A stretch of DNA of 16,195 bases from NCBI GenBank assembly GCA_905208635.1, contig CAJLPX010000036.1, forward strand, positions 1 to 16,195, written 5' to 3'. The position numbers and the translations under genes were made by a program. The notes below the pieces were generated by a model that was not told the DNA's origin, did no database searches, and saw only the letters and a list, made by a program, of their open reading frames with translations. The DNA comes from an uncultured Collinsella sp. (GTDB taxonomy: Bacteria > Actinomycetota > Coriobacteriia > Coriobacteriales > Coriobacteriaceae). Shown one piece after another: positions 1 through 7,800 of this stretch. How positions within the stretch are numbered: position 1 is the stretch's first letter; each line of letters starts with the position of its first letter.

Positions 1-54
1 GGTCAAGAGCTCCTGCACGACGACAACGTCCGCAAGGCTTACCTGGGCGGCTAG
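1..54 (+). CDS. ABC transporter ATP-binding protein, C-terminal fragment (LivF type)
   Basis: The window opens in frame in the last 17 codons of a gene that ends at TAG 52-54. The residues read GQELLHDDNVRKAYLGG. An ending of the form VRxAYLGG is typical of LivF, one of the two ATPases of the branched-chain amino acid ABC importer. Other ATPases of the LivG/LptB group end in a related way, so the exact substrate is uncertain. The rest of the gene lies outside the window. A GC-rich hairpin follows seven bases after the stop. Confidence 0.55.
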   Translation, partial: GQELLHDDNVRKAYLGG

Positions 55-60
55 GGACTT

Positions 61-82
61 CCGCCGTTCTGCCGAACGGCGG
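61..82 (+). terminator. Hairpin after the ABC ATPase gene
   Basis: Arms CCGCCGTT (61-68) and AACGGCGG (75-82) are perfectly complementary around a six-base loop. The hairpin starts seven bases past the stop codon of the ABC ATPase. It has no T-run, so it is a weak intrinsic terminator at best and may only protect the 3' end of the transcript. Confidence 0.4.
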
Positions 83-90
83 ACCGGCCG

Positions 91-231
91 ACGCTGCGCG
101 GGCGCCCTGATCGACGTGCCGAAGCTCCTCACCCTTGGGGCTATGCCGCGGTACGAGGCCAGGTGGTCATGGTCCGGGAACCTCGCGATGTCGAATGACA
201 CCGCGAGGTTCGCCGCCGTCCTCGGCGGCCT
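91..231 (-). pseudogene. IS110-family transposase relic (C-terminal part)
   Basis: Read on the minus strand, about 47 codons encode a stretch containing RTAANLAVSFDIARFPDH followed by HLASYRGIAPRVRSFGTSI. This matches the signature of the C-terminal Transposase_20 domain of IS110-family elements, usually of the form FP..hLASYcGiaPr.r.SGtsi. No intact transposase frame surrounds it, there is no catalytic DEDD N-terminal part, and the reading frame degenerates on both sides. It is therefore a fragment, not an active element. Recognition is from memory of the motif, not from a search. The relic lies next to the truncated membrane gene at 567-830, which it may have helped to break. Confidence 0.5.
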
Positions 232-566
232 CGACCCCCGAGTGGGCGATCCCCACGCGCTAACGCCTGCAAACAAGGGGATTGCCAAGACGCCGCCGGG
301 CACCTCCGTCATAGACGTGGAAGTGCGGCCGCGCTGAAGCACTGCGCGGTGTCTGCTCGCTTATGTGCGCATCACGAAGGAAGACCAGATCGGTGAGCGG
401 GATTGGCCCGAAGTCGAGAGATTCCCATCAGCCTCTCGTCGGTCGATGACCGGTTCACCACGCAGGAAGAGCGTGACGGAAGGTCTCGCAAAAAGGCTCC
501 GAGCGCGGCGTGCTCATGCCCGTCGTGGTGCGCCCGAAGGGGGGGGGACGGCTGCTACGAGCTCGA
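232..566. other. Decayed intergenic DNA, no intact gene
   Basis: Short open frames occur on both strands, but none has a ribosome binding site, a recognisable family, or convincing codon use. A run of nine G lies at 539-547. The stretch separates the IS110 relic from the end of the truncated membrane gene and is best read as the rest of a degraded insertion. I could not identify further transposase motifs in it. Confidence 0.45.
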
Positions 567-830
567 TCATTTGCGAGGAGAAGACGAACCAGTCGTTGCA
601 GATCCAATATGGATCTCGCCGACCTCGGCAAGCTGCTCGATGAGTGGAAGCCCTGTCGGGTCGTCTATTTCAACACCACCCAGAATGATGGTGTCATCGC
701 GCAGGTCGATCTGCGTGTTGAGCACAGCGAGGTTAAAGCCGGAGGCCACAAATCCGATAGCAGCCAGGACGAGCCCCGTGGCAACAAGCCCACCCGCTAC
801 GGCAAGGTAAATCCTTTTTACGCTGGACAT
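567..830 (-). pseudogene. Small membrane protein, probably C-terminally truncated DUF4097-type
   Basis: This 87-residue product begins MSSVKRIYLAVAGG and has one hydrophobic segment (about residues 8-32), then a short extracytoplasmic stretch containing DDTIILGGVEIDDPTG. The start lies 14 bases after the DUF1700 gene on the same strand, so it is the third gene of the PadR operon. In related operons the third gene commonly encodes a longer protein with a beta-rich DUF4097 (putative adhesin) domain after such a membrane anchor. Here the frame ends in a low-complexity tail (TGSSSPRK) exactly where the DNA becomes degenerate and IS110-like. I infer truncation by an insertion or deletion. The remaining anchor may still be expressed. 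Confidence 0.55.
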
Positions 831-844
831 GTTTGCACTCCTTC

Positions 845-1477
845 CTATGCCGTGAGCGGCGCCGCTTCGGCGCCCATGCGGCTCTTATTGCCTCGATCTT
901 TCCAGAAGGGCGAAACGGCTTTCTTCGCCCAAAGGGCAGAGAGGCGCGCGATCTGCTTGGACGCCGTCCAGGCGCCGGCTCCCGTGAGGAGCGCCACACC
1001 GATGGAAGCGAATCCCATTCCCATCGAGGCCAAAACGTACGGAACATGCCCGATAATGATGCCGTCCACGGCGAACAGGAGCCCTACCAGGCCCGCGCCC
1101 CCGAATGCCGCGGCCACGATCCACACGCAGAGCGCAAGAACCCAAATACAGATGTAGACTGCAGCGGCAACGGCGACGAACGCGAGCAGCAGCGGAATCC
1201 ATACCGGAGAGCCCACGATGGCGAGCGCCCATAGAAGTGCCGTGCTCTTGCGCTTGGTCCTCGCGATCGCGCGCGGCACGGCGGGCAGTTCGTCGAGCGT
1301 TGCCTCGGCGACCTCACCGGGCGTGCCCATGGCGGCCACAGCCTCGGCCTCCGTCATGCCGTCCTCCATACGGTCGGCGATGGCCTCCGCGTAGAACTCC
1401 TGCGTTTCCTTTACCTGATCTGCCGGCAGGCAGGCCAGAAGCTCGCCCAGCCGGTTCAAGAACTCATCGCGCGTCAT
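845..1477 (-). CDS. DUF1700 family membrane protein
   Basis: The 210-residue protein has an N-terminal soluble helical domain (residues 1-75) with the pattern MTRDEFLNRLGELLACLP, then acidic FYAEAIADRMEDGMTEAEAV and MGTPGEVA. This is characteristic of DUF1700. Several long hydrophobic segments follow (about residues 80-170, three to four membrane spans), and the C-terminal tail is basic. The start codon overlaps the end of the padR gene by 14 bases, so translation is probably coupled. DUF1700 proteins usually sit beside PadR regulators and are thought to act in membrane-stress or envelope sensing, but no biochemical role is established. The call is firm at family level only. Confidence 0.85.
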   Translation of the reverse strand: MTRDEFLNRLGELLACLPADQVKETQEFYAEAIADRMEDGMTEAEAVAAMGTPGEVAEATLDELPAVPRAIARTKRKSTALLWALAIVGSPVWIPLLLAFVAVAAAVYICIWVLALCVWIVAAAFGGAGLVGLLFAVDGIIIGHVPYVLASMGMGFASIGVALLTGAGAWTASKQIARLSALWAKKAVSPFWKDRGNKSRMGAEAAPLTA

Positions 1478-1784
1478 GGTGCGCCCCCTCCACGTAACGG
1501 TAGATCTCCTGCACGGATGGCCATTCGGCGAGGAACTCGGCGATACGCTCGCGCCCGGCGTCCGTGATGCGGTAGTACCTCCGCAGCCGCCCGTTGTGCT
1601 CGGCGGAGCGCGCGGTGATGCAGCCCGCCTTCTCCAGGCGCTTGAGCAACGGATAGAGCGTGGATTCCGTGAGCCCCATACTCGCGGGCACGTCCTTCAC
1701 GATCTGATAGCCGTAGGATTCCTCGCCCGAGACGGCCGCGAGCACGCAGGCCTCGAGGAAGCCGCGCTTCATCTGTGCCTCCAT
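1464..1784 (-). CDS. PadR family transcriptional regulator
   Basis: The 106-residue protein, starting MEAQMKRGFLEACVLAAV, is a minimal PadR winged-helix repressor. It has the GxSYGYxIV segment of helix 2, the recognition helix LTESTLYPLLKRLEKAG, and a wing containing RRYYRITDAGRE. The C-terminal dimerisation helix is short, as in the s2 subgroup. I chose the ATG at 1784 because AAAGGAGGTG lies six bases upstream. A longer frame to 1850 would place the promoter inside the coding region. The gene leads an operon with DUF1700 and the small membrane protein. An inverted repeat overlaps its promoter, which points to autorepression relieved by an unknown ligand. Confidence 0.9.
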   Translation of the reverse strand: MEAQMKRGFLEACVLAAVSGEESYGYQIVKDVPASMGLTESTLYPLLKRLEKAGCITARSAEHNGRLRRYYRITDAGRERIAEFLAEWPSVQEIYRYVEGAHHDAR

Positions 1785-1820
1785 CCGCACACCTCCTTTC
1801 GTAGTATACTGTGTAACACC

Positions 1821-1839
1821 TACTATATGACACATAGTA
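1821..1839. promoter_or_regulatory. Putative PadR operator
   Basis: TACTAT (1821-1826) and ATAGTA (1834-1839) form an inverted repeat around a seven-base spacer. The repeat sits over the -10 element of the padR promoter, where a bound dimer would block RNA polymerase. A second, smaller dyad, GTGTAACAC (1811-1819), lies between it and the ribosome binding site. PadR proteins are known to bind dyads of about this size. The assignment to this particular PadR is inferred. Confidence 0.5.
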
Positions 1840-1850
1840 TATGATGTCAA
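1822..1850 (-). promoter_or_regulatory. Promoter of the padR operon
   Basis: On the minus strand a perfect TTGACA (-35, plus-strand 1845-1850) is separated by exactly 17 bases from TATAGT (-10, 1822-1827). It lies about 40 bases before the padR start. The fit to the sigma-70/SigA consensus is unusually good. An inverted repeat covers the -10 and the spacer. Confidence 0.7.
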
Positions 1851-1880
1851 CAGTTGTCGTATAGGGAGTCCGGTCTGTCT

Positions 1881-1975
1881 GTCCCCTGCGGGTACTCATT
1901 GGGGACGTACTTAAATGAGTACCCATCGCTCAAGGTGGCACCTGGGGACGTTCCTTATGTGCCGGCACTTTGGGA
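1881..1975. repeat. REP-like palindromic intergenic element
   Basis: Arms GGGTACTCATT (1890-1900) and AATGAGTACCC (1914-1924) form a perfect 11-base stem around a 13-base loop. GTCCCC (1881-1886) and GGGGAC (1901-1906) can pair as an alternative stem. The phrase GGGGACGT recurs at 1935-1942, followed by the perfect palindrome GTGCCGGCAC. Nested GGGGAC-type palindromes in intergenic DNA resemble REP elements mobilised by RAYT transposases. No such transposase is in the window, so the link is inferred. Confidence 0.5.
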
Positions 1976-1992
1976 CACTCCTTGTCAAGGTT

Positions 1993-2019
1993 TTGTTCCA
2001 TCGTGCGGGTTGCTATTTA
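1993..2019 (+). promoter_or_regulatory. Possible promoter of cutC
   Basis: TTGTTC (1993-1998) and TATTTA (2014-2019) are separated by 15 bases. The -10 carries an upstream TGC that fits an extended -10. It lies 50 bases before the cutC start. The spacing is short and the match modest. Confidence 0.3.
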
Positions 2020-2068
2020 ACGTGCGACAATGCCGTGTGGAAATCGAAATGTCTCCTGGGGGCTATCT

Positions 2069-2746
2069 ATGCTGTACGAGTTTTGTGCCGAGAGCTTTGA
2101 GCGTGTGCCGGCGGCTATCGATGCCGGTGCTAAGCGCATCGAGTTGTGCGACAACCTTGCCGTCGGTGGTACCACGCCCTCGGCCGGCGTTATCAGCACT
2201 ACGGTCAGCTATGCTCACGAGCATGACGCGCGAGTGATGTGCATGATTCGCCCGCGTGGCGGTGACTTTCACTACAACCAGGACGAGCTGCGCATGATGG
2301 AGATGGACTTGGGTCTTGCCGTGAGCGCCGGCGTTGACGGCCTGGTCTTTGGCTGCTGCAAGCCCTGTGCCGGCGGCTGGGCGCTCGACGAGCTCACCCT
2401 CGGCGCCCTCGTGATGGCTACGGGCTGCGCGACCGAGGAGTGCAAGCGCGGGGCCATCGATATCACCTTCCACATGGCCTTTGACCAGCTCTCGCTCGAG
2501 GCTCAGCTCGATGCCATTGACACACTCGCCGACTGCGGCATCACGCGCATCCTGACGCATGGTGGTGCTGCCGGAACGCCGATCGAGGACAACCTGGAGC
2601 ACCTGTCGCGTCTTGTCGAGTATGCGGGCGACCGCCTGACCATTCTTCCCGGTGGCGGCATTTCCACGGCCAATCGCGATACCGTGGCGGCGGCACTGGG
2701 CGTCTCCGAACTCCATGGCACCAAGATCGTGCCGCTGGAGGTATAA
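2069..2746 (+). CDS. cutC: CutC family protein (copper homeostasis protein CutC)
   Basis: The 225-residue product is a CutC TIM-barrel protein. It carries the N-terminal family signature AAIDAGAKRIELCDNLAVGG followed by TTPSAGVI, then MIRPRGGDF, FHMAFDQ, RILTHGGAAGT and ILPGGGI in the usual order. E. coli CutC is about 248 residues. I chose the ATG at 2069 (MLYEFCAES) because the family starts at this strand and a G-rich site lies just upstream. A frame extending to 2030 adds 13 unsupported residues. CutC was first linked to copper tolerance, but its biochemical role remains disputed. The stop lies three bases from the GTG of the next gene, so the two are co-transcribed. Confidence 0.88.
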   Translation: MLYEFCAESFERVPAAIDAGAKRIELCDNLAVGGTTPSAGVISTTVSYAHEHDARVMCMIRPRGGDFHYNQDELRMMEMDLGLAVSAGVDGLVFGCCKPCAGGWALDELTLGALVMATGCATEECKRGAIDITFHMAFDQLSLEAQLDAIDTLADCGITRILTHGGAAGTPIEDNLEHLSRLVEYAGDRLTILPGGGISTANRDTVAAALGVSELHGTKIVPLEV

Positions 2747-2749
2747 CCC

Positions 2750-3547
2750 GTGGCGCTGGTATTTGACGTCCAGCAGGCGAGCGGTAAGCCCGACGATAAT
2801 CGTCGCCCTGGCACCGCGTGCCCCTTTTGTGACACGGAGGGGCTCGCCAACATCATCCAGCGCGATGGTGACTGCATCTGGCTCGAGAATAGGTTCAAGA
2901 CCTTGCGCGCCACCCGTCAAACCGTGTTGATTGAATCGGCAGATCACGATGCCGACTTGGTGACCTATGAGCCGGATGAACTCCACCATGTGATGCGGTT
3001 TGCTCTGGGCTGTTGGCAGCAGATGATCGATTCCCAGCAGTACCGCAGTGTACTCATGTATAAGAACAAAGGTCCGCTTTCGGGCGGCAGCCTCGTCCAT
3101 CCACACATGCAGATTGTGGGCTTGGAACAGGAGGACGGCTATGCGGCGCTGACCTTAGCCAACTTTGAAGGCATCGCTGTCTGGCAGCAGGGGAGAATCT
3201 CGGTCAACATCTCAACCGAACCGATTATGGGATTCTTTGAGGTCAACGTCTCGGCTCCACAGGGAATCGCCGCCAGCGACGACGCCCGCGACCAAGCCGA
3301 AGCGGACCTGTTTGCCGATGCGATTCAGGTGGCCCTGCGCTATATCCTGCACGAGCACCACGGCGGCCGCGCGGAGTCGTACAACTTGTTCTTCTACCAC
3401 ATGGACGGCCGGACCATTGCCAAGGCGCTTCCGCGTTGGGTGGTTTCGCCCTACTTTGTCGGCTATCGTTTGGCCCAGGTTAATGCCGAGACCACGCTCG
3501 ATATCGATGCTGATCGCCTGCGTGCGCATCTGGAAACGCTCGTATAG
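2750..3547 (+). CDS. DUF4931 HIT/GalT-like protein
   Basis: The 265-residue product resembles the second half of galactose-1-phosphate uridylyltransferases. A CPFC pair (residues 24-27) suggests a zinc site, and the histidine-triad motif HPHMQ (117-121) follows GGSLV. This order and length fit the DUF4931 family of the HIT superfamily. H119 would be the nucleotidylated residue if the protein acts like GalT. The substrate is unknown. It starts at GTG three bases after cutC, indicating tight coupling. A full GalT would be considerably longer, so this is a stand-alone family member, not a truncated gene. Confidence 0.75.
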   Translation: MALVFDVQQASGKPDDNRRPGTACPFCDTEGLANIIQRDGDCIWLENRFKTLRATRQTVLIESADHDADLVTYEPDELHHVMRFALGCWQQMIDSQQYRSVLMYKNKGPLSGGSLVHPHMQIVGLEQEDGYAALTLANFEGIAVWQQGRISVNISTEPIMGFFEVNVSAPQGIAASDDARDQAEADLFADAIQVALRYILHEHHGGRAESYNLFFYHMDGRTIAKALPRWVVSPYFVGYRLAQVNAETTLDIDADRLRAHLETLV

Positions 3548-3559
3548 CAAGACTAACAC

Positions 3560-3572
3560 CCGCGTAACGCGG
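3560..3572. terminator. Short hairpin between convergent genes
   Basis: CCGCG (3560-3564) and CGCGG (3568-3572) pair around TAA in the 30-base gap between the convergent DUF4931 and symporter genes. There is no T-run on either side, so it is a weak candidate for bidirectional termination. Confidence 0.25.
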
Positions 3573-3577
3573 ACGGT

Positions 3578-4576
3578 CTAGCGTCCCATGGCGTCGCGGC
3601 CGGCCTCGACGCGCTTGCGTTGGGCGGCGCGCTCCTCGCCGGTCAGTCGCTCAAAGAGATGTCCGATAACCGAGGCGAGCACCTGCTGAAACAGCGTTCC
3701 GCACATGACGGGAAACACGACTTCGCCTGGAAAGTACTGCGTGGCGATGACGGCGCCCGAAGAGATGTTACGCATGCCGCAGGTAAAGCACATGGTGGTC
3801 GTCTCGCTATACGGCAGGTGCAACGCACGGGCGACCAGAAAACCGACGACAAAGCCGCTGATGGCGAAGACCAAAATAAAGAGGGCGACTTCCAAGCGCT
3901 CAACATTCATGTGCAACACGTACTCGCTCATGGCGGTGGAGTTGGACGCGATGACCCCCATCATCATGAACTTGCAGGCGGGCGAAAGCGCGGGGGAGAG
4001 TTTCTCATGTCCCCATCCGCGCGTGAGCTCGTTGATCACGATGCCGAACACGGCAGGGATGGCGATCATAAAGGCCGTGTTCTGCATCATGCCCGGAACA
4101 TCGATTGCGACGGTGGCACCCAGCAGGAGCTTCAGCGTGAGCGGAATCGTCACGGGCGAGATGACCGAGGACGTCAGGATGATGGTGAGCGCGAGCGGGC
4201 CGTTGCCGCCGAACATGCTAATCCACATAAAGGCGGTGACTGCCACGGGTACGCTGTACTCGAGCGCGATGCCGCAGACAAGGTTTGGGTTGGAACCAAA
4301 GAACAGTGAGCTCATGGCATACGCCGCGATGGGGATGAGCACGGCCGAGACAAATAACGCCAAAATCAAATGTAGGGGACGGCGGAACACCTCGGCCACC
4401 TGGTGAAAGGTGTTGCTGAGCGCACCTTGGAACGTCATAAAGGCAAACAGGGCGGGAACGATGGGCTTGAGCACGCCGATCTGCCGGGGAAAGAGCACGC
4501 CGAGCGTCACGCAAATCGGAACGATGACCTGCATGTGCCCCGCAAGAAACTTGCCCAGTCCAACCCATTGCTTCAT
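3578..4576 (-). CDS. Bile acid:sodium symporter (SBF/BASS) family transporter
   Basis: The 332-residue protein is highly hydrophobic with about nine or ten membrane segments and ends in a basic cytoplasmic tail. The signature GMRNISSGAVIA in the second half and the SNSTAMSEYV segment match the SBF/BASS fold, in which such crossover helices bind sodium and substrate. Members import bile acids, pantoate, pyruvate and other organic anions. The residues seen do not decide the substrate, though bile acids are plausible for a gut bacterium. An AGGGAG sequence lies 12 bases before the ATG, a long spacing. The gene stands alone, convergent with the DUF4931 gene and divergent from recJ. Confidence 0.8.
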   Translation of the reverse strand: MKQWVGLGKFLAGHMQVIVPICVTLGVLFPRQIGVLKPIVPALFAFMTFQGALSNTFHQVAEVFRRPLHLILALFVSAVLIPIAAYAMSSLFFGSNPNLVCGIALEYSVPVAVTAFMWISMFGGNGPLALTIILTSSVISPVTIPLTLKLLLGATVAIDVPGMMQNTAFMIAIPAVFGIVINELTRGWGHEKLSPALSPACKFMMMGVIASNSTAMSEYVLHMNVERLEVALFILVFAISGFVVGFLVARALHLPYSETTTMCFTCGMRNISSGAVIATQYFPGEVVFPVMCGTLFQQVLASVIGHLFERLTGEERAAQRKRVEAGRDAMGR

Positions 4577-4667
4577 ATGCTCTTGTGACTCCCTTTGCTC
4601 GTGAATCCGTTTTGAATGGATATGCTAGACGCTCGCATGCGTCCGTGCGTCAGAAACGCTCGATTAT

Positions 4668-4698
4668 TTCGAGGGTATTACCGCCCTCGTTTATCGAA
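4668..4698. repeat. Inverted repeat in the symporter-recJ divergent region
   Basis: CGAGGG (4670-4675) and CCCTCG (4684-4689) form a stem around an eight-base loop. TTTCGA and TCGAAA flank it as an imperfect outer dyad. It lies between divergent genes, so a regulatory or mRNA-leader role is possible. No T-run is present. Confidence 0.4.
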
Positions 4699-4716
4699 AC
4701 CGCGGCGTGCTGGACG

Positions 4717-4743
4717 TTGTGCGTCCGCGCTGCACGGTATAAT
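4717..4743 (+). promoter_or_regulatory. Probable promoter of recJ-relA
   Basis: A perfect TATAAT (4738-4743) lies about 57 bases before a leader ORF and 109 bases before the recJ start. The best upstream partner is TTGTGC (4717-4722) at a short 15-base spacing, so the -35 is weak. It is the only clear promoter seen upstream of the recJ-relA genes. Confidence 0.5.
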
Positions 4744-4799
4744 AAATCCGTTCAACAGATCTGCCTGCCGAAGCGGGTATACACAGAGGACTCATCGCT

Positions 4800-4865
4800 A
4801 TGAACCGTGAGAGGTATCGCGGCGACCTGCCCCTATCGGGGGTGGGCGCCTATGTCATCGCTTAA
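4800..4865 (+). CDS. Possible 21-codon leader ORF overlapping the recJ start
   Basis: ATG 4800 follows AGAGGA (4785-4790) at nine bases and opens a 21-codon frame (MNRERYRGDLPLSGVGAYVIA). The frame ends at TAA 4863-4865, 14 bases past the recJ ATG at 4852. It is better supplied with a ribosome site than recJ itself. The arrangement suggests translational coupling by termination and re-initiation. The peptide has no recognised family and the call rests only on position and the ribosome site. Confidence 0.3.
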   Translation: MNRERYRGDLPLSGVGAYVIA

Positions 4866-7800
4866 GACGACGCATCGCTGGGCAGTCGCTCGGCAAAACC
4901 CCGAGCTCGAAAAGGAGCTTTCGGCTGGCCTGGGCATACCCGGGCTGGTGGCGCGCATTATGGTTGCGCACGGCATAACATCCATCGAGGAAGGCCAGCT
5001 GTTTTTGACGCCTTCGCTCGATCGCGACTGGGCCGACCCACTCATTATTCCGGGCATGGCGGTCGTTGCCGACCGCGTCGAGCGCGCTATTCGCAACCAC
5101 GAGCACATCGCGGTCTTTGGCGATTTTGACGTCGACGGCATTACGTCGACTTGTCTGTTGACCGAGGCGCTACGTTCGTTTGGCGCCAACGTCACGCCGT
5201 TTATTCCGCATCGCTTTGACGAGGGCTACGGCCTGTCGCGTGCGGCGCTCGACCGCGTCAACGAGCTCGCCCAACCCAACCTGATCGTGACCGTCGATAA
5301 CGGCATTGCCGCCAAGGAGGAGGTCTCCTATCTGGAGAGCCTGGGGATCGATTTGGTGGTCACGGACCATCACGAGCCGTCCGACCAGGTGCCGCAGGGC
5401 GTGCCCCTGACCGACCCCAAGCTCGAGGACGAGGGTCCCTCGCGCGAGCTTGCCGGTGCCGGTGTGGCGCTCAAGCTGGTGCAGGTCCTGGGCGAGCGTT
5501 TGGGCAAGCCGTCGTATTGGCGTTCGCTGATCGAGGTCGCGGCGCTGGGCACCGTGTCCGACATGATGCCGCTCACGCCCGAGAATCGCGCACTGGTCGC
5601 CGAGGGCATCCAACAGATGCGCGTGACGGCCCGTCCCGGCTATATCGCGCTTGCCGCACTTGCCAAGGCCGACCTTTCTACCATTACGGCCGACGGCCTG
5701 TCGTTTTCGCTCATCCCTCGTCTGAATGCTGCCGGCCGCATGGCTGATCCCAAGCTGGCGCTCGACCTGCTGCTTGCCCGCGATCCTATCGAGGCAAGTG
5801 CACTGGCAGCCGAGCTCGAGGAAATCAACCGTCAGCGCCGCGAGATCGAGGCGGAGCTCACACGCGACGCCATGGCAAAGGTCGAGGAGACCTATGACGG
5901 CGGTCGCGCAATCGTCGTGGGTGGCGAGGGCTGGCACGAGGGCGTCAAGGGTATCGTAGCGAGCCGCCTGACCAACCGTTATCACGTGCCGGCGCTGCTC
6001 TTCTCGATTGAGGACGGCGTTGCGCGCGGATCGGGTCGCTCGGTGGGCAAGGTCAACCTGTTCGACGCCGTCGAGCGTTGTTCCGACCTGCTGATTCGTC
6101 GCGGCGGACATGCCGGTGCGGTGGGTGTGACCATCGAGGCATCCAAGCTCGATGAGTTCCGCCGCCGCCTTTCCGCCGTGCTATCGGAGCTTCCCGCCGA
6201 GGACTTTGAAGACACCGACGAGGTCGCCGCCACCGTCGACCTTTCCGAGCTGAATATCGAGACCATCGAGCAGATCTCCCGTCTTGAGCCGTTTGGCCAG
6301 GGCAACAAGGTGCCGCTGCTGGCTGCCGAGGGCGTGACGATGTGCGACCGCGCCGTGGTGGGCAAAACCGGCGAGCACATGCGCTTTGTGGCGACCGATG
6401 GCGCCGCGAGTGTGCCGGCCATTATGTTCCGCGTGCCGCAAATCGATAAGCTCATCAACTGCGATAGCGCTGTCGACTTGGTGTTCGAGGCCGTTGCCGA
6501 GCATTGGCAGGGGCGTGTGAAGCCCAAGCTCATGATCAAGGATGTTCTGGTCCGCGATACCACGCTGCCCAGCGTCGACGATCCGGCATGCGAGCTTCGT
6601 CGTGGCGTGCAGCCGGCGGATTCCGGCCTGCGCCTGGAGTCGCGTAAGCGCGAGACGCTCGCCCAGCTTTCCTATACCGAGCTCACGCGCTCGCTTATCC
6701 ATAGCTTTATCGGATCGAACCAGCCGCACCGCGCGCAGGTTGAGGCGCTCGATGCCTTGGCCGACCACCAGAGCGTCTTGGCCGTTATGGGAACGGGCCG
6801 CGGCAAGTCTCTCATCTTCCATGTACATGCTGCGCGCGAGGCTGTCCTTCGCGGACGTGCGAGCATCTTTGTCTATCCGCTGCGTGCGCTTGTTGCCGAC
6901 CAGGCCTATCACCTCTCGTCGACGATGGCAGCGCTTGGCATTGGCGTTGGCGTGCTGACCGGCGAGACCGTGGAGGCCGCACGCGATGATGTGTTCGCCG
7001 GCCTAGCTTCGGGCCGCACCGGTATCGTGCTCACGACGCCCGAGTTCCTATCTATCCACCGTGACCGCTTCGCGCGTTCGGGCCGCATCGGCTTTGTCGT
7101 TATCGATGAGGCGCACCACGCCGGCCTTGCCAAGGGCGGCGACCGCAGCGCCTATCTCGACATGCCCGATATCCTCAAAGCCCTGGGCGACCCGGTTGTT
7201 ATGGCTGCGACGGCCACCGCGACGGCTCCGGTCGTGGCCGAGCTTGCCCGCATGCTGCCGATTACTCGCACGGTGGTCGACGAGACGGTGCGCGAGAACC
7301 TGCAGCTCGAGGACGACCGCGACCTTGCGAGCCGCGAGAATCGTTTGGTGTCGATCGTGGCGACGGGGGAGAAGACCGTCATTTACGTCAATTCGCGCGA
7401 CCAGTCCGTGGCGCTCGCCAAGACGTTGCGCAAACGCGTGCCAGACTGTGCGACCCATATCGCGTTCTATAACGCCGGGCTCGCGCGTTCCGATCGCCGC
7501 CGCGTAGAGGAAGCGTTTCGTGACGGAAACCTCAGTTGCATCGTTTCGACCTCTGCCTTTGGTGAGGGCGTGAACTTGCCCGATATCCGCCATGTCGTGC
7601 TCTACCACATGCCCTTTGGCGCCATCGAGTTCAACCAGATGAGCGGACGCGCCGGTCGCGACGGCCAACCTGCCGTGATTCACCTGCTCTATTCGTCGCG
7701 TGACGCTCGCATTAACGAGCGCCTACTCGACTGTTACGCGCCCGAGCGCGATGAGCTTGTCACGCTCTATCGAGCGCTGCAGACCATGTGGCGCTCCAAC

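Noticed and set aside
116..337. 73-codon plus-strand frame after the ABC ATPase gene
   Set aside because: The opposite strand carries the IS110-like motif, which explains the open frame. No ribosome site precedes it.
539..547. Run of nine G as a phase-variation switch
   Set aside because: It lies in decayed DNA outside any supported reading frame or promoter.
510..1157. 215-codon plus-strand frame across the DUF1700 operon
   Set aside because: The minus-strand DUF1700 gene and the membrane-anchor gene explain this region. The plus frame gives a P/R/A-rich product with no family.
2063..3106. 347-codon open frame on the minus strand opposite cutC and the DUF4931 gene
   Set aside because: It spans two well-recognised plus-strand genes and their junction, and its residue composition (runs of H, R, A and G) is typical of antisense frames in GC-rich coding DNA.
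3620..4406. Plus-strand frames opposite the SBF transporter
   Set aside because: The minus strand encodes a clear polytopic membrane protein, and the plus frames are charged, G/H/D-rich shadows.
5170..6111. 313-codon minus-strand open frame inside recJ
   Set aside because: It lies wholly opposite conserved RecJ motifs and has no family features or ribosome site.
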